Shown here piece by piece: positions 8,538 to 17,624 of a DNA stretch of 33,684 bases. The notes below the pieces were generated by a model. It was not told where the DNA came from. It ran no database searches and worked only from the letters and a program-made list of their open reading frames with translations. Origin of the DNA: an uncultured Corynebacterium sp. Lineage in GTDB: Bacteria > Actinomycetota > Actinomycetes > Mycobacteriales > Mycobacteriaceae. Within the stretch, counting starts at the first letter, position 1. Every line of letters begins with the position of its first letter. Made by a program: the position numbers and the translations under genes. The stretch covers positions 1 through 33,684 of the forward strand of contig NZ_CAMIAN010000021.1 of the NCBI RefSeq assembly GCF_946221155.1. Reading direction: 5' to 3'.

Positions 8538-9788
8538 GTGTTTAATCTTCCCGGCAATAAGAAGCAGGCAGAGGCAGCCGAAGCCTCAGCCGCCGAAGCC
8601 CCCAGCCGCAACCAGGAGCTCATCGAGCGCTGGGACCACCGCGCGGACCTCGCCTACCAGGCCGTTCACGAGCGTCACGCCAGCCGCCTCTGGGGCATCC
8701 CGCGCACCACGCTGGGGGTTATCGCCTGGCCGCCGACCACTCGCGACCGCATGTTCGTCCGCTGGCACTACTGGTGGCAAGCCCATTACATCGACAACCT
8801 CATCGATGCCGCCATCCGCCGGCCCACTCACTCCCGGATCGTCGCCATTCGTCGTCACCTCCGTGCCATGCGCATCCGCAACCTCCGTCCCCTGACGGCC
8901 AACCACTACTACGACGACAAGGCGTGGCTGGCCCTGGCCATGCAACGGGTGGCGAACACCCCGAAGATCCAGGCAAAACTTGGCACGCCCCGCGAGCTGG
9001 AGCCTCTGGTGGAGAACATTTTCGAGGGCGTGGATAGCCTCACGGGCGTGTTGCCATGGCGCACGCAGGAAACTTTCTACAACGTCCCCACCAATGGCCC
9101 CGCCGCTATCCTCGCCGCGCGCAATGGCGATATCGAGACGGCGGAGCGCCTGATCGACTGGACTTTCGACAACCTCATCAACGAAGACGGCCTGGTCATG
9201 GATGGTATCCACATGCGGATGGCCGGCCCGGACCCCGTCACGGCGGTGCATCCTTATTGCCAGGGCGTGATGATCGGTGCGTGCGTGGAGCTCGCCCTCG
9301 CGCGCAGGCGTGCGGCTGGGGTGGAGGATCGCACGGTTTCGGATGTGGGCGTCAAAGAAATAACCCGCATCCATGGCCTGCTCCGCGCGATAGAAGTGCA
9401 CCTTACCGACCGCGACGGCGCGATAAATGCACGCACTTCGGGTGGTGACGGCGGACTGTTTAATGGCATTCTTGCGCGTTATCTTTCGCTTGTTGTTGAG
9501 TGCTTGCCGACGCCAGGTCGGCACGGCACGGAGGCTGTGGCTATAGCTCGACGGATTGTGTTGGCTACAGCCGAGCAGGTGTGGCGCTTCCGCTTGGAGG
9601 TCGATGGGCTGCCGGTGTTCTCTGCCGATTGGTCGAAGGATGCGACGATGCCGCAGTCCGGTGGTTTGGTGGGTGCGACGATTGCGGGGGCTGTGGCGAG
9701 CTCCGACATTGCGGAGCGGGATCTGTCCGTCCAGCTCTCGGGGTGGATGCTGATGGAGGCGGCGGCGCGCATCATCGCGGCGGAGTGA
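8538..9788 (+). CDS. Cytosolic glycoside hydrolase family 76-like protein
   Basis: The (alpha/alpha)6-barrel features of GH76 (alpha-1,6-mannanase-like) are recognisable. These are the paired acidic residues D126–D127 in NHYYDDKAWLALA, then WTFDNLINEDGLVMDGIH and HPYCQGVMIGACVEL. Enzymes of this family cleave or transfer alpha-1,6-linked mannan; a role with mannan-type glycans (lipomannan) is inference. The protein (416 residues) has no signal peptide, which is unusual for the family. I chose GTG at 8538 because GAGGT lies 8 bases upstream and because the longer frame from 8424 would run through the 21-base repeats. It sits between the methylase and fba. Confidence 0.82.
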   Translation: MFNLPGNKKQAEAAEASAAEAPSRNQELIERWDHRADLAYQAVHERHASRLWGIPRTTLGVIAWPPTTRDRMFVRWHYWWQAHYIDNLIDAAIRRPTHSRIVAIRRHLRAMRIRNLRPLTANHYYDDKAWLALAMQRVANTPKIQAKLGTPRELEPLVENIFEGVDSLTGVLPWRTQETFYNVPTNGPAAILAARNGDIETAERLIDWTFDNLINEDGLVMDGIHMRMAGPDPVTAVHPYCQGVMIGACVELALARRRAAGVEDRTVSDVGVKEITRIHGLLRAIEVHLTDRDGAINARTSGGDGGLFNGILARYLSLVVECLPTPGRHGTEAVAIARRIVLATAEQVWRFRLEVDGLPVFSADWSKDATMPQSGGLVGATIAGAVASSDIAERDLSVQLSGWMLMEAAARIIAAE

Positions 9789-9913
9789 CGCTCGAGTGGT
9801 GGGCGAGTAGCGAGAGACGGGTAGACGAGCGGCGAGGGGCAGCGTGCAGAGAGTGCACGTGGGCATAAGGGGGAATGCTCGCCGGAGTGACTGCACAGCA
9901 TTGAATTTGTGGG

Positions 9914-9919
9914 CATAAT
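9914..9919 (+). promoter_or_regulatory. Candidate extended -10 box for fba
   Basis: CATAAT, preceded by TGTGGG, fits an extended -10 and matches TATAAT at five of six positions. It lies 51 bases before the fba start. A near copy, GTGGGCATAAGG, occurs about 57 bases upstream. The -35 region (about 9891) is weak. Confidence 0.5.
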
Positions 9920-9970
9920 TGTGGGCGGAGACTTACCTGCCCTATTCCAAGGAATTGAAGGAGCATCGAA

Positions 9971-11005
9971 ATGCCTATTGCAACCCCCGACGTCTACCGC
10001 GACATGCTGGATAATGCGAAGGAGAACGGCTTCGCATACCCCGCCATTAACTGCACCTCTTCCGAGACCATCAATGCTGCACTGAAGGGCTTTGCGGATG
10101 CGGAGTCCGACGGCATCATCCAGTTCTCCACCGGTGGTGCTCAGTTCGGTTCTGGCCTGGCCGTGAAGAACATGGTTGCAGGTGCGGAGGCTCTGGCTGC
10201 GTTTGCTCACCAGGCTGCAAAGCACTACGGCGTGAACGTTGCTCTGCACACCGACCACTGCCAGAAGGAAGTTCTGGATGAGTACGTTCGCCCGCTGATG
10301 GAGATCTCCCGCAAGCGCGTGGAGGCTGGCGAGAACCCGCTGTTCCAGTCCCACATGTGGGACGGCTCCGCTATTCCGATCGACGAGAACCTGGAGATCG
10401 CCAAGGGGCTGCTGGCCGACGCTCAGAAGGCCAACATCATCCTTGAGGTGGAGATCGGCGTTGTCGGTGGCGAGGAAGACGGCGTGGAGGCTAAGGCCGG
10501 CGCTAACCTGTACACCACCGAAGAGGACTTCGCTAAGACCGTCGATGCTCTGGGCACTGGCGAGCACGGCCGCTACCTGCTGGCCGCTACCTTCGGCAAC
10601 GTCCACGGCGTGTACAAGCCGGGCAACGTGAAGCTGCGCCCGGAGGTTCTGGACATGGGCCAGAAGGTTGCAGAGAAGAAGCTGGGCCTTTCTGAGGGCT
10701 CCAACCCGTTCGACTTCGTCTTCCACGGTGGCTCCGGCTCCGAGAAGGAGAAGATCGAAGAGGCTCTGCGTTACGGCGTGATCAAGATGAACGTGGACAC
10801 GGACACTCAGTACGCCTTCACCAACCCGGTTGCCCGCCACATGTTCACCAACTTCGACGGTGTACTGAAGATCGACGGCGAGGTCGGCAACAAGAAGGTT
10901 TACGACCCGCGCTCCTACCTGAAGAAGGCTGAGGAGGCCATGTCCGTCCGCGTGGTGGAGGCCTGCAACGACCTGCACTCCGCTGGCACTTCCGTCGCTA
11001 AGTAG
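9971..11005 (+). CDS. fba: Class II fructose-bisphosphate aldolase
   Basis: This zinc-dependent aldolase interconverts fructose 1,6-bisphosphate with dihydroxyacetone phosphate and glyceraldehyde 3-phosphate in glycolysis and gluconeogenesis. Its 344 residues are typical. Catalytic D95 and zinc ligand H96 are in LHTDHCQ. Further conserved parts are EVEIGVVGGEEDGV, GNVHGVYKPGN (zinc-ligand His) and FHGGSGS (phosphate and zinc binding). AAGGAG sits 7 bases before the ATG. Codon use is strongly biased to preferred codons, as expected for a highly expressed gene. The next gene starts 14 bases downstream. Confidence 0.97.
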   Translation: MPIATPDVYRDMLDNAKENGFAYPAINCTSSETINAALKGFADAESDGIIQFSTGGAQFGSGLAVKNMVAGAEALAAFAHQAAKHYGVNVALHTDHCQKEVLDEYVRPLMEISRKRVEAGENPLFQSHMWDGSAIPIDENLEIAKGLLADAQKANIILEVEIGVVGGEEDGVEAKAGANLYTTEEDFAKTVDALGTGEHGRYLLAATFGNVHGVYKPGNVKLRPEVLDMGQKVAEKKLGLSEGSNPFDFVFHGGSGSEKEKIEEALRYGVIKMNVDTDTQYAFTNPVARHMFTNFDGVLKIDGEVGNKKVYDPRSYLKKAEEAMSVRVVEACNDLHSAGTSVAK

Positions 11006-11019
11006 GTACCGCTAGCACG

Positions 11020-11532
11020 ATGGCAGAACAGATTCGTCACAGTCGAGACCTCTTCGGCGCGGAGCACCCGGAGGTGCGCCTACCGCAGGAGCTGGCAAGT
11101 TCCATTCCGGTGGAAGGTGCTGCGCAGTCGCGCGAGTCGCTAGAGGCTGCGGTCTCGGGAAACCTGAAGGACTCCGGCGCATGGGCCGCCCTGGCCGAGG
11201 TGCTACTGGCCGAAGGCCAGCCCGTGCAGGCTTACGCCTGCGCCCGCACCGGCTACCACCGTGGCCTGGATGCTCTGCGTGGCAATGGTTGGCGTGGCAC
11301 CGGCCCGGTCCCATGGAACCACGAGCCGAACCAGGGCGTGCTGCGCGCCATCGGCGCGCTTGTCCAGACCGCACGTGCCCTCGGTGAGGACGATGAGGTC
11401 GTGCGTTGCCTGAACCTGCTGCACGACTGTGACCCGGCAGCAGCCCCAGCCTTGGGGCTGGATGGTTCCGGTAAGAAGGCAGGGGCCAAGCCCATTGCCG
11501 AACCTGGCGCCACCCCGCCTGCCGAGAGCTAA
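11020..11532 (+). CDS. DUF3151 family protein
   Basis: This 170-residue soluble protein matches the actinobacterial DUF3151 family. The diagnostic part is WAALAEVLLAEGQPVQAYAC followed by RTGYHRGLD, GNGWRGTGPVPW and LGEDDEVVRCLNLLHDCDP. The central helices resemble a TPR-like pair. Function is unknown. It lies 14 bases after fba, an association conserved in related genomes, which suggests shared expression but does not prove a metabolic link. Confidence 0.9.
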   Translation: MAEQIRHSRDLFGAEHPEVRLPQELASSIPVEGAAQSRESLEAAVSGNLKDSGAWAALAEVLLAEGQPVQAYACARTGYHRGLDALRGNGWRGTGPVPWNHEPNQGVLRAIGALVQTARALGEDDEVVRCLNLLHDCDPAAAPALGLDGSGKKAGAKPIAEPGATPPAES

Positions 11533-11549
11533 CCCGTGCCTGAACGGAA

Positions 11550-12494
11550 ATGAGCAAACGCCGTTCCTTCTCTCTACCGGCGCCGCAACAAGGGTTGAAC
11601 CGGAATCTTTGCATCGCCACACTGGTCGTGGCGATACTTTGGATGTCCAGCATCCTCTGGCCCGCAGAGACGACTGCCAGCTGGCCTTTCGTGGCCGAAA
11701 TGCAGGCCAGTGCGTGGGTCGCCGGTGTGCTCGCCGCGGCGGGCATTGGCATCCTCCGCTCGGTACGCCGCGCGGCGCTATGCGCAGTACTGGCTCTGCT
11801 GGCGGTCTTGATCGTCCCGCGCGTACCGGCGCCCAATTTTTCGGACGCCACCAACCCCACCCGCGTATTCTCCCTGAACACTTACTGGGGCAAGGCCGAT
11901 GATAAGCGGATCGCCCGTGCGATCGAAGAGCTCAACCCGGATGTGGTCTTCCTCCTGGAGACAAACGCGGAGGAAGTCGCCAGCGTGGCGGACAAGACCG
12001 GCTACCTTCCTATGACCCAGCCGCGGCCTGGCAACGATCGGGCGGATAATGTTGTGGCGCTCGTGTCGGCGTCATTTAAAGAAAAAACAGGGGCGCACGG
12101 CAACATGGTCCGAGGGCTTACTCGTTTTCAGACCCCGCGCGTGAATGCGCCGCTACACGGCAACAGCGAGTTCGTGGGCGTGCACGCGGTGGCGCCGGCA
12201 AAGGACGTCCGCCCGGTGTGGGAGCGTGACCTGGCGAACCTTAGCGAATGGGCGAACTCCCGGCGCCACCTGGTGCTGGCCGGCGACTTCAACGCAACGC
12301 GCAGCCATCCGCGCTACCGCGACTTCGAGCTCAGTGACTGCACGGGTCACCTGGCACATACTCCAACGTGGCCGGCGGTTTTCCCGGTGATTCGGCTGGA
12401 CCACATCATGACTACCGGCGAGTGCCTGGGTGGTGGCACGAAGCGGATTTTAGGTACTGACCATCTGGCGGTGTGGGCGGACGTAACCACCTAA
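11550..12494 (+). CDS. Membrane-anchored endonuclease/exonuclease/phosphatase family protein
   Basis: Three hydrophobic segments (about residues 20–38, 54–70 and 74–92) precede a C-terminal EEP-fold domain. Metal and catalytic motifs are visible: FSLNTYWGKA (N110), VVFLLETN (E137), HLVLAGDFNATRSHPRYRD, LDHIMTT and the final GTDHLAVW. The fold hydrolyses phosphodiester or phosphomonoester bonds in nucleic acids, lipids or sugars. The domain is probably outside the membrane, but the substrate is unknown. The start ATG lies 17 bases after the DUF3151 stop, and the FUSC-type gene begins 10 bases downstream, so the three are probably one transcript. Confidence 0.87.
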   Translation: MSKRRSFSLPAPQQGLNRNLCIATLVVAILWMSSILWPAETTASWPFVAEMQASAWVAGVLAAAGIGILRSVRRAALCAVLALLAVLIVPRVPAPNFSDATNPTRVFSLNTYWGKADDKRIARAIEELNPDVVFLLETNAEEVASVADKTGYLPMTQPRPGNDRADNVVALVSASFKEKTGAHGNMVRGLTRFQTPRVNAPLHGNSEFVGVHAVAPAKDVRPVWERDLANLSEWANSRRHLVLAGDFNATRSHPRYRDFELSDCTGHLAHTPTWPAVFPVIRLDHIMTTGECLGGGTKRILGTDHLAVWADVTT

Positions 12495-12504
12495 ACTGGC
12501 GGGC

Positions 12505-13743
12505 ATGGCAGAACCACAACCGCGGCCCCGGACCGCGAAGGAGATGTGGGGCGAGCCGGCCAACCGCCTGCGCCCCGGAGTGCGCGCCGCAGCCCGGAAC
12601 TTGCGCCGCATCGCGCCGGTGCAGGGTGCAATCCGTGTGCGCGAGGGAGTAGTCTTCGCCATCCAGTGCGCTATCGGCGCGGGCCTGGCGCTGCTCATCG
12701 CGGAACAGGTTTTCGACCACAAGCAGGCCTTCTTTGCGCCCATCGCGGCGGTACTGAGTCTGGGTGTGAGCGCCGGTAAGCGATTGCGGCGCGGCTTCGA
12801 GCTGGTGCTCGGCGCCTCCGTGGGCGTGGGTATCGGCGACCTGGTGATCAGCAATATCGGCAGCGGATACTGGCAGGTCTCCGTGGTGGTGCTGTTCGCC
12901 ATCTTGGTGGCGACATTCGTGGATAAGTCGGTCTCCGTGGCTTTCCAGGCTGCTAGTTCCGCGGTGCTGGTGGCGACGATCCTGCCGCCGGGATCTTCGG
13001 GTTCGTTGGACCGAATGATCGACGCGCTGATCGGTGGCGTGATCGGCATTCTGGTGCTGGCGCTGGTGCCGAACTCCCCGCTGCGCCCGGCTAGGCGGGA
13101 AGTCTCCACGCTGATCTCGAAGGCATCGCTGGTGCTGGACGATGTGGCGCAGGGGATGGAGGAGCGCGACGCGGCGAAAATTACCAAGGCCCTGGAGATT
13201 GCCCGTGGCACCCAGACCTACGTGAATGCCCTGCTGACGAACGTGGGCGGCGGCTCGGAGGTCGTGGCCGTCTCGCCGATCTATTGGACGGCCCGGCGGC
13301 ATGCGCGGTCGATGAATCGCATCCTGGTGCCCGTGGATAACGTGATGCGCAATACGCGTGTGCTGGCGCGGCGGGCGGAGATCATGATGCTGGACGAGAT
13401 CGAGCCGCCGGAGGAGATGATCGAGCTGATGCGTGGGATCTCTAACGAGCTGGGCCAGCTGGGCGCGTTGTTCGCAGAGGGCGGTACGCGCGGCACCCGT
13501 GATGAGGCGGTGGAGATCCCGGAGATCGTGCGCGCACTGCAGAAACTCGCCGCGGAGGCGGACCTGGCCATCGCGGATGGCACGGGCTTGTCGGGCACGG
13601 TGGTCTTGGCGCAGTGTCGCTCGATTATTGTTGACGCCCTGCAGGTCTGCGGCTATTCGCGTGAGTCGGCTATGGCGTTTCTGCGGCCGACGGTGGATAG
13701 GCCGTGGCAGCCGCCGGAGGTGTGGGACGACCTGGAGGAATAG
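12505..13743 (+). CDS. FUSC-type (aromatic acid exporter-like) membrane protein
   Basis: The 412-residue protein has about six N-terminal transmembrane segments (residues about 48–195; for example FAIQCAIGAGLALLIA and FFAPIAAVLSLGVSAGKRL). The conserved FUSC features follow: RGFELVLGASVGVGIGDL, a DKSVSVAFQA region and an LALVPNSPLRPARREV exit. The C-terminal half is a soluble helical domain. Family members are linked to efflux of fusaric or other aromatic acids, but the substrate here is not deducible. It starts 10 bases after the EEP-family gene. Confidence 0.85.
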   Translation: MAEPQPRPRTAKEMWGEPANRLRPGVRAAARNLRRIAPVQGAIRVREGVVFAIQCAIGAGLALLIAEQVFDHKQAFFAPIAAVLSLGVSAGKRLRRGFELVLGASVGVGIGDLVISNIGSGYWQVSVVVLFAILVATFVDKSVSVAFQAASSAVLVATILPPGSSGSLDRMIDALIGGVIGILVLALVPNSPLRPARREVSTLISKASLVLDDVAQGMEERDAAKITKALEIARGTQTYVNALLTNVGGGSEVVAVSPIYWTARRHARSMNRILVPVDNVMRNTRVLARRAEIMMLDEIEPPEEMIELMRGISNELGQLGALFAEGGTRGTRDEAVEIPEIVRALQKLAAEADLAIADGTGLSGTVVLAQCRSIIVDALQVCGYSRESAMAFLRPTVDRPWQPPEVWDDLEE

Positions 13744-13855
13744 ATGGGGCTACGAGTGGAACCTTAAGAGTGGCGATAGTAGATTCTTAAAGAAGTTGGG
13801 GAGTTGTTCCCCACAACGGCTTAATGTCGTCTCGCTCTACCTTGAGGTATCTCTT
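13744..13855 (+). other. Leader region before the surface protein gene
   Basis: This 112-base gap contains a short hairpin (GGGGA/TCCCC, about 13799–13813) without a T run. It is followed by the ribosome site GAGG at 13844–13847. The base composition is more AT-rich than the upstream genes. A TAGATT sequence could be a -10 box, but no -35 is clear. Confidence 0.4.
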
Positions 13856-16666
13856 ATGATGTTTCTCCGCTCCCGTCGCACCATGACTGCTGTTGCGGCT
13901 GCCGTCAGCCTGGTTCTGACCGCCACGGCTGTCCCACAGTCCCCGTTCTCCCCGGTAGCTGCGCAGGCTGCCACGGCTAACAAGACGCAGGATACGAACC
14001 TGGATTATCGATGCAATGTTTTTGCCGGTGGCGGTATCGGCAACGTGAATTATGACCTCTCGACGGGATTCCATGTGACAATGCCGGAGAACGTTAGCGC
14101 TGGCGAAGAGGTAGATGTCACCGTAAAAATCGATTCCATTCAGATTTCAAATGAACAGGCTGGTTCTGTGGGGGGACAGCCGAGTTTCGAAGAGGGAAAC
14201 ACAAAAGGTAATAGGATCCGGTTCCACATCCCGGAAGATGTCGAGCTCGTTGATTCCAACCTAAACGCTACGCTGAACAACCACGTACTTGACGTCACTG
14301 GCATGATGCAGCCAAGCAAGAAAGGCAGCTTGGTCACCATCGCATTCAAGGAGCTGAAGCTTAAGCTCAAGGCAAAAAAGAATGGCACTGTGACCCTTCA
14401 AACCCCGAAGAAGTTCCCGAAGCTGGATGAAAAGGGACGTGTCGTCCACAGCAATATGGTCTGGGGGCAGGGAATTGCTGGAAAAGTATTTTTTTCAACT
14501 CCCGGCCTGAAGGTCACCTGTATGACCGACCAGTACAAGCCACTGGGTGTTACTCAGGTTGGAGAAGCTGCCGACTTTAATGAGCCTAGGTACTCCGCCA
14601 TTGAGGTGAAGCAGCAGGATACCGCAACCTCGAAGAACACCACGCAGGCACCGGCTGGCACCACCTACGCCAAGGGCACCAACGCTCCGGAGTGGGCAAC
14701 CGTCGGTCAGGACGGCACCGTCACCGTCAAGCCGGGCCTGGATGTGAAGCCCGGCGACTACACTGTCCCGGTCGTTGTCACCTACCCGGACTCTTCTGCT
14801 GACAACGCCGTTGTGAATGTGACAGTGAAGGCAAAGCCTCAGGCGGAACAGCACGATCCGCAGTACGCAGATGTGACTGTTAAGCAGCTGGATGAGGAGA
14901 CTGTCGAGGCTCCAAAGGATATTGCCGAGGGCGCAACGTTTGCAGCTGGAGAAAATGCACCGGACTGGGCCACCGTTGCTGAAGATGGCACCGTCACCGT
15001 AAAACCTAGCCGGGAAGTGAAGCCGGGCGACTACACTGTTCCGGTTGTCGTCAGCTACCCGGACGAATCCAAGGGCGATACTGTGGTTAACGTCCACGTG
15101 AAGGTCACGCACACCAACGAGTTGCACGACCCGCAGTTCGGTGAGACCACCGTCGAACAGGAAAGCACCGCCACCATCCCTGCCCCGGAGGGGCTGCCGG
15201 AGGGGACGAAGGTCACCGCTGGTGAAGGCGTGCCGCAGTGGATCACCGTTAACGAGGACGGCTCCATCGAGGCAAAGCCTACCTTGGAGACCGAGTCCAA
15301 GGATTACACCGTTCCGGTCGTCGTCACTTACGACGATGGGTCCACCGACGAAGCAAATGCCAAGGTGACCGTGACCAAGAAGCCGGACAACCAGATTTAC
15401 TCCCCGGAGTTTGGCAGCATCACCGTGCAGGCCAACCGTTCCGCAAAGACCCCTGCCATCGAGGGCTTGCCGGAGGGCACCAAGTTCGCCCTGGCTGAGG
15501 GTGCTCCGGAGTGGGCGTCCATCGACGACAAGGGCGCTGTCCAGCTGAACCCGGGCGGCGAGGTGGATGCGAAGGACTACACGGTCCCGGTTACCGTCAC
15601 CTACCCCGATGGCACTACCGACAATGCCGAGCTGAAGGTCACTGTCACGGAGCGTGCCATCAATGAGATTCACGATCCGACCTACGAAGACGTGACGGTG
15701 AAGCAGGGTGACGAGGAGACCGCTCCGGCTCCGACCGATGTGGCTGAGGGCGCGAAGTTTGCTGCTGGCGAGGGCGCTCCGGAGTGGGCGACCGTTAATG
15801 AAGACGGCTCCGTAACCGTGAAGCCAGGCCTGGAGGTTGAGGCCAAGGAGTACACCGTTCCGGTAAAGGTCACCTACCCGGACACCTCTGTCGATGACAC
15901 GACCGTGAACGTCACCGTGACCGTGAAGCCCGCTAACGAAATCCACGACCCGACCTACTCGGACGTGACCGTGAAGCAGGGAGACGAGGAGACCGCTCCG
16001 GCTCCGACCGATGTGGCTGAGGGCGCGAAGTTTGCTGCTGGCGAGGGCGCTCCGGAGTGGGCGACCGTTAATGAAGACGGCTCCGTAACCGTGAAGCCAG
16101 GCCTGGAGGTTGAGGCCAAGGAGTACACCGTTCCGGTAAAGGTCACCTACCCGGATAACTCGGCTGATGACACGACCGTGGACGTCACCGTGACCGTCAA
16201 GCCGACCAACGAGAAGTACAACCCGACCTACCCTGATGCCGACGTGAAGCAGGGTGGCGAAACCACCGTCGCCCCGCCGGCTGACGTGGCTGAAGACGCA
16301 GAGTTCGCCCGCGGTGAGGGCGCCCCGGAGTGGGCCACCGTCAACGAGGATGGCACCGTCACTCTGAAGCCGGCTAAGGATGTCGATCCGGGCGACTATG
16401 ATGTCCCGGTCGTCATCACCTACCCGGATGGATCGACCAGCACCACGACGCTGAAGGTGACCATCAAGGAGCAAAGTAAGCAGGATGACAACACCGTCAG
16501 CACCGGCTCCGGCGATGGTCTGTTCGGTTCCCTGAAGGGCTCCAGCAGTGTCTCTGGCTCTAGCGCATTCGGCTACTTCCTCGCCGCCCTATTCAGAACG
16601 GTTGCCATCGGCGCTGGCCTGTTCGGCCTGTACAACTGGGCCCGCGACCACGGCTACGTCCGCTAA
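13856..16666 (+). CDS. Secreted surface protein with seven Rib/YPDG-type repeats
   Basis: The protein has 936 residues from ATG 13856; GAGG lies 8 bases upstream and a second ATG follows directly. Residues 1–about 42 form a Sec signal peptide (basic RSRRTM, hydrophobic core, AQA cleavage-like site). Residues about 50–240 are a unique domain with two cysteines (YRCNVF, VTCMTD), probably a disulfide. Residues 242–878 are seven 91-residue beta-sandwich repeats with signatures APEWATV, DGTVTVKP, DYTVPV and VTYPDGS, resembling Rib/alpha and YPDG domains of Gram-positive adhesins. The end has a Gly/Ser linker, one hydrophobic helix and a short charged tail. No LPXTG motif is present, so anchoring is by the C-terminal helix or otherwise. 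Adhesion is inferred. Confidence 0.92.
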   Translation: MMFLRSRRTMTAVAAAVSLVLTATAVPQSPFSPVAAQAATANKTQDTNLDYRCNVFAGGGIGNVNYDLSTGFHVTMPENVSAGEEVDVTVKIDSIQISNEQAGSVGGQPSFEEGNTKGNRIRFHIPEDVELVDSNLNATLNNHVLDVTGMMQPSKKGSLVTIAFKELKLKLKAKKNGTVTLQTPKKFPKLDEKGRVVHSNMVWGQGIAGKVFFSTPGLKVTCMTDQYKPLGVTQVGEAADFNEPRYSAIEVKQQDTATSKNTTQAPAGTTYAKGTNAPEWATVGQDGTVTVKPGLDVKPGDYTVPVVVTYPDSSADNAVVNVTVKAKPQAEQHDPQYADVTVKQLDEETVEAPKDIAEGATFAAGENAPDWATVAEDGTVTVKPSREVKPGDYTVPVVVSYPDESKGDTVVNVHVKVTHTNELHDPQFGETTVEQESTATIPAPEGLPEGTKVTAGEGVPQWITVNEDGSIEAKPTLETESKDYTVPVVVTYDDGSTDEANAKVTVTKKPDNQIYSPEFGSITVQANRSAKTPAIEGLPEGTKFALAEGAPEWASIDDKGAVQLNPGGEVDAKDYTVPVTVTYPDGTTDNAELKVTVTERAINEIHDPTYEDVTVKQGDEETAPAPTDVAEGAKFAAGEGAPEWATVNEDGSVTVKPGLEVEAKEYTVPVKVTYPDTSVDDTTVNVTVTVKPANEIHDPTYSDVTVKQGDEETAPAPTDVAEGAKFAAGEGAPEWATVNEDGSVTVKPGLEVEAKEYTVPVKVTYPDNSADDTTVDVTVTVKPTNEKYNPTYPDADVKQGGETTVAPPADVAEDAEFARGEGAPEWATVNEDGTVTLKPAKDVDPGDYDVPVVITYPDGSTSTTTLKVTIKEQSKQDDNTVSTGSGDGLFGSLKGSSSVSGSSAFGYFLAALFRTVAIGAGLFGLYNWARDHGYVR
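14579..16489 (+). repeat. Seven 273-base in-frame tandem repeats
   Basis: Units start at 14579, 14852, 15125, 15398, 15671, 15944 and 16217, each exactly 273 bases (91 codons). Units 5 and 6 share a perfect run of 173 bases (15710–15882 and 15983–16155), while the other units are clearly diverged. This points to a recent duplication or gene conversion of one unit. Copy number may vary between strains. Confidence 0.95.
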
Positions 16667-16678
16667 CTGCGGGCGAGC

Positions 16679-17563
16679 TTAGTTGCGCACGAACTGCCCA
16701 TCCCGCAGGTGGCGGTAAAACGTCACCGACTTCAGCGGGCGGGGATGGCGCACCCCATCACGGGTGACCGCCAGATCCACCCCACCGGCCTGTAAGGCCC
16801 GCCCCCGCAGCACCGTCGGAGAAACGGTACTGCGGGGTTTCTTTATGCGCCCAAACCAGCCCTTCCGGGGCAACGGCGGACGCTGCACCGCAGCCAACCC
16901 CGGAGCATCCGGCGTGGGAACCAAACGCACACCATTGTTGAAATCGCTGGTGCCCGCCTTGTTCTGCTCGTACAGAACCTCGGAATCGACGATCACCTCG
17001 CCGATCATCTCCGCGGCATCTTCGTCCTCGTCTGCCGTGCCTGCCTTGGCAGCCGCGCTAACCGGCCCAGTGACCTCCGCCGCTCCCAACGTCACCACGC
17101 CATGGTCGTCGCGGACCACCGGAGTCGGCACAGCCGGGGAAGCCAGCGCGAAGGTGAGGTGCTCAGCGGGGGAGAAGGTGGCGTCCAGACCCCACGAAAG
17201 AGCAACCGCCGAAGAACCAGAAGGGATAAAACCAACCTCGACCCACAGGGCATCAATGCGCATCAACTTGGAAACCACGGCGGCCAGGGCGGCATCGCTA
17301 CCCTGCACGATCACGCGCACACGCTCGCTGACCTCGTGCGGGTCTGGCTGCGGGGCTCCCAGGTGGGGAGCGTCGGGGCGCTGCATCATCTCTTCCAAAG
17401 ACGGGGTGGAGCCCACCACGAACCGCTCCAGATCATCCAGGAAACGCAGCTCCTTGCGCTTCGGAATGGCAGAAAGATCCAGGCACTCCACGGCCTCGCC
17501 CGGCAACACGGGATCGCGCAGCCGATCGCTGGCGGGAACATCGCAACGCAACATAAACAACAT
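16679..17563 (-). CDS. Conserved actinobacterial hypothetical protein beside purA
   Basis: No function is recognised. The 294-residue protein shows no signal peptide. An N-terminal alpha/beta-like part carries LRFLDDLERFVVGS and VRVIVQGSDAALAAVVSKLM. A Thr/Ala-rich middle part follows, then an acidic linker (DEDEDAAEMIGEVIVDSEV). The C-terminal part is basic (GWFGRIKKPRSTV). Proteins of this kind occupy the same place next to purA in mycobacteria and corynebacteria. I chose ATG 17563 because GGTGGG lies a few bases upstream; an in-frame GTG at 17593 would add ten residues. It converges with the surface protein gene with only 12 bases between and diverges from purA. Confidence 0.8.
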   Translation of the reverse strand: MLFMLRCDVPASDRLRDPVLPGEAVECLDLSAIPKRKELRFLDDLERFVVGSTPSLEEMMQRPDAPHLGAPQPDPHEVSERVRVIVQGSDAALAAVVSKLMRIDALWVEVGFIPSGSSAVALSWGLDATFSPAEHLTFALASPAVPTPVVRDDHGVVTLGAAEVTGPVSAAAKAGTADEDEDAAEMIGEVIVDSEVLYEQNKAGTSDFNNGVRLVPTPDAPGLAAVQRPPLPRKGWFGRIKKPRSTVSPTVLRGRALQAGGVDLAVTRDGVRHPRPLKSVTFYRHLRDGQFVRN

Positions 17564-17604
17564 AGAAACCCACCATAGCTGTGCCACAAGCACCGGCGAG
17601 GTAC

Positions 17605-17610
17605 TAGAAT
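17605..17610 (+). promoter_or_regulatory. Candidate -10 box for purA
   Basis: TAGAAT matches the -10 consensus at five of six positions and lies 117 bases before the purA ATG, so the transcript would have a leader of about 110 bases. No good -35 box is seen. It lies just upstream of the divergent hypothetical gene. Confidence 0.4.
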
Positions 17611-17624
17611 GAAGAAACGTCTAG

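Noticed and set aside
13433..13855. Upstream extension of the surface-protein frame into the FUSC-type gene
   Set aside because: The extension is out of frame with the FUSC gene and Arg/Trp-rich. A signal peptide and ribosome site support the start at 13856.
14495..16474. Long minus-strand open frame opposite the surface-protein repeats
   Set aside because: It only mirrors the 273-base repeats of the real gene; the plus frame has the signal peptide and recognisable domains.
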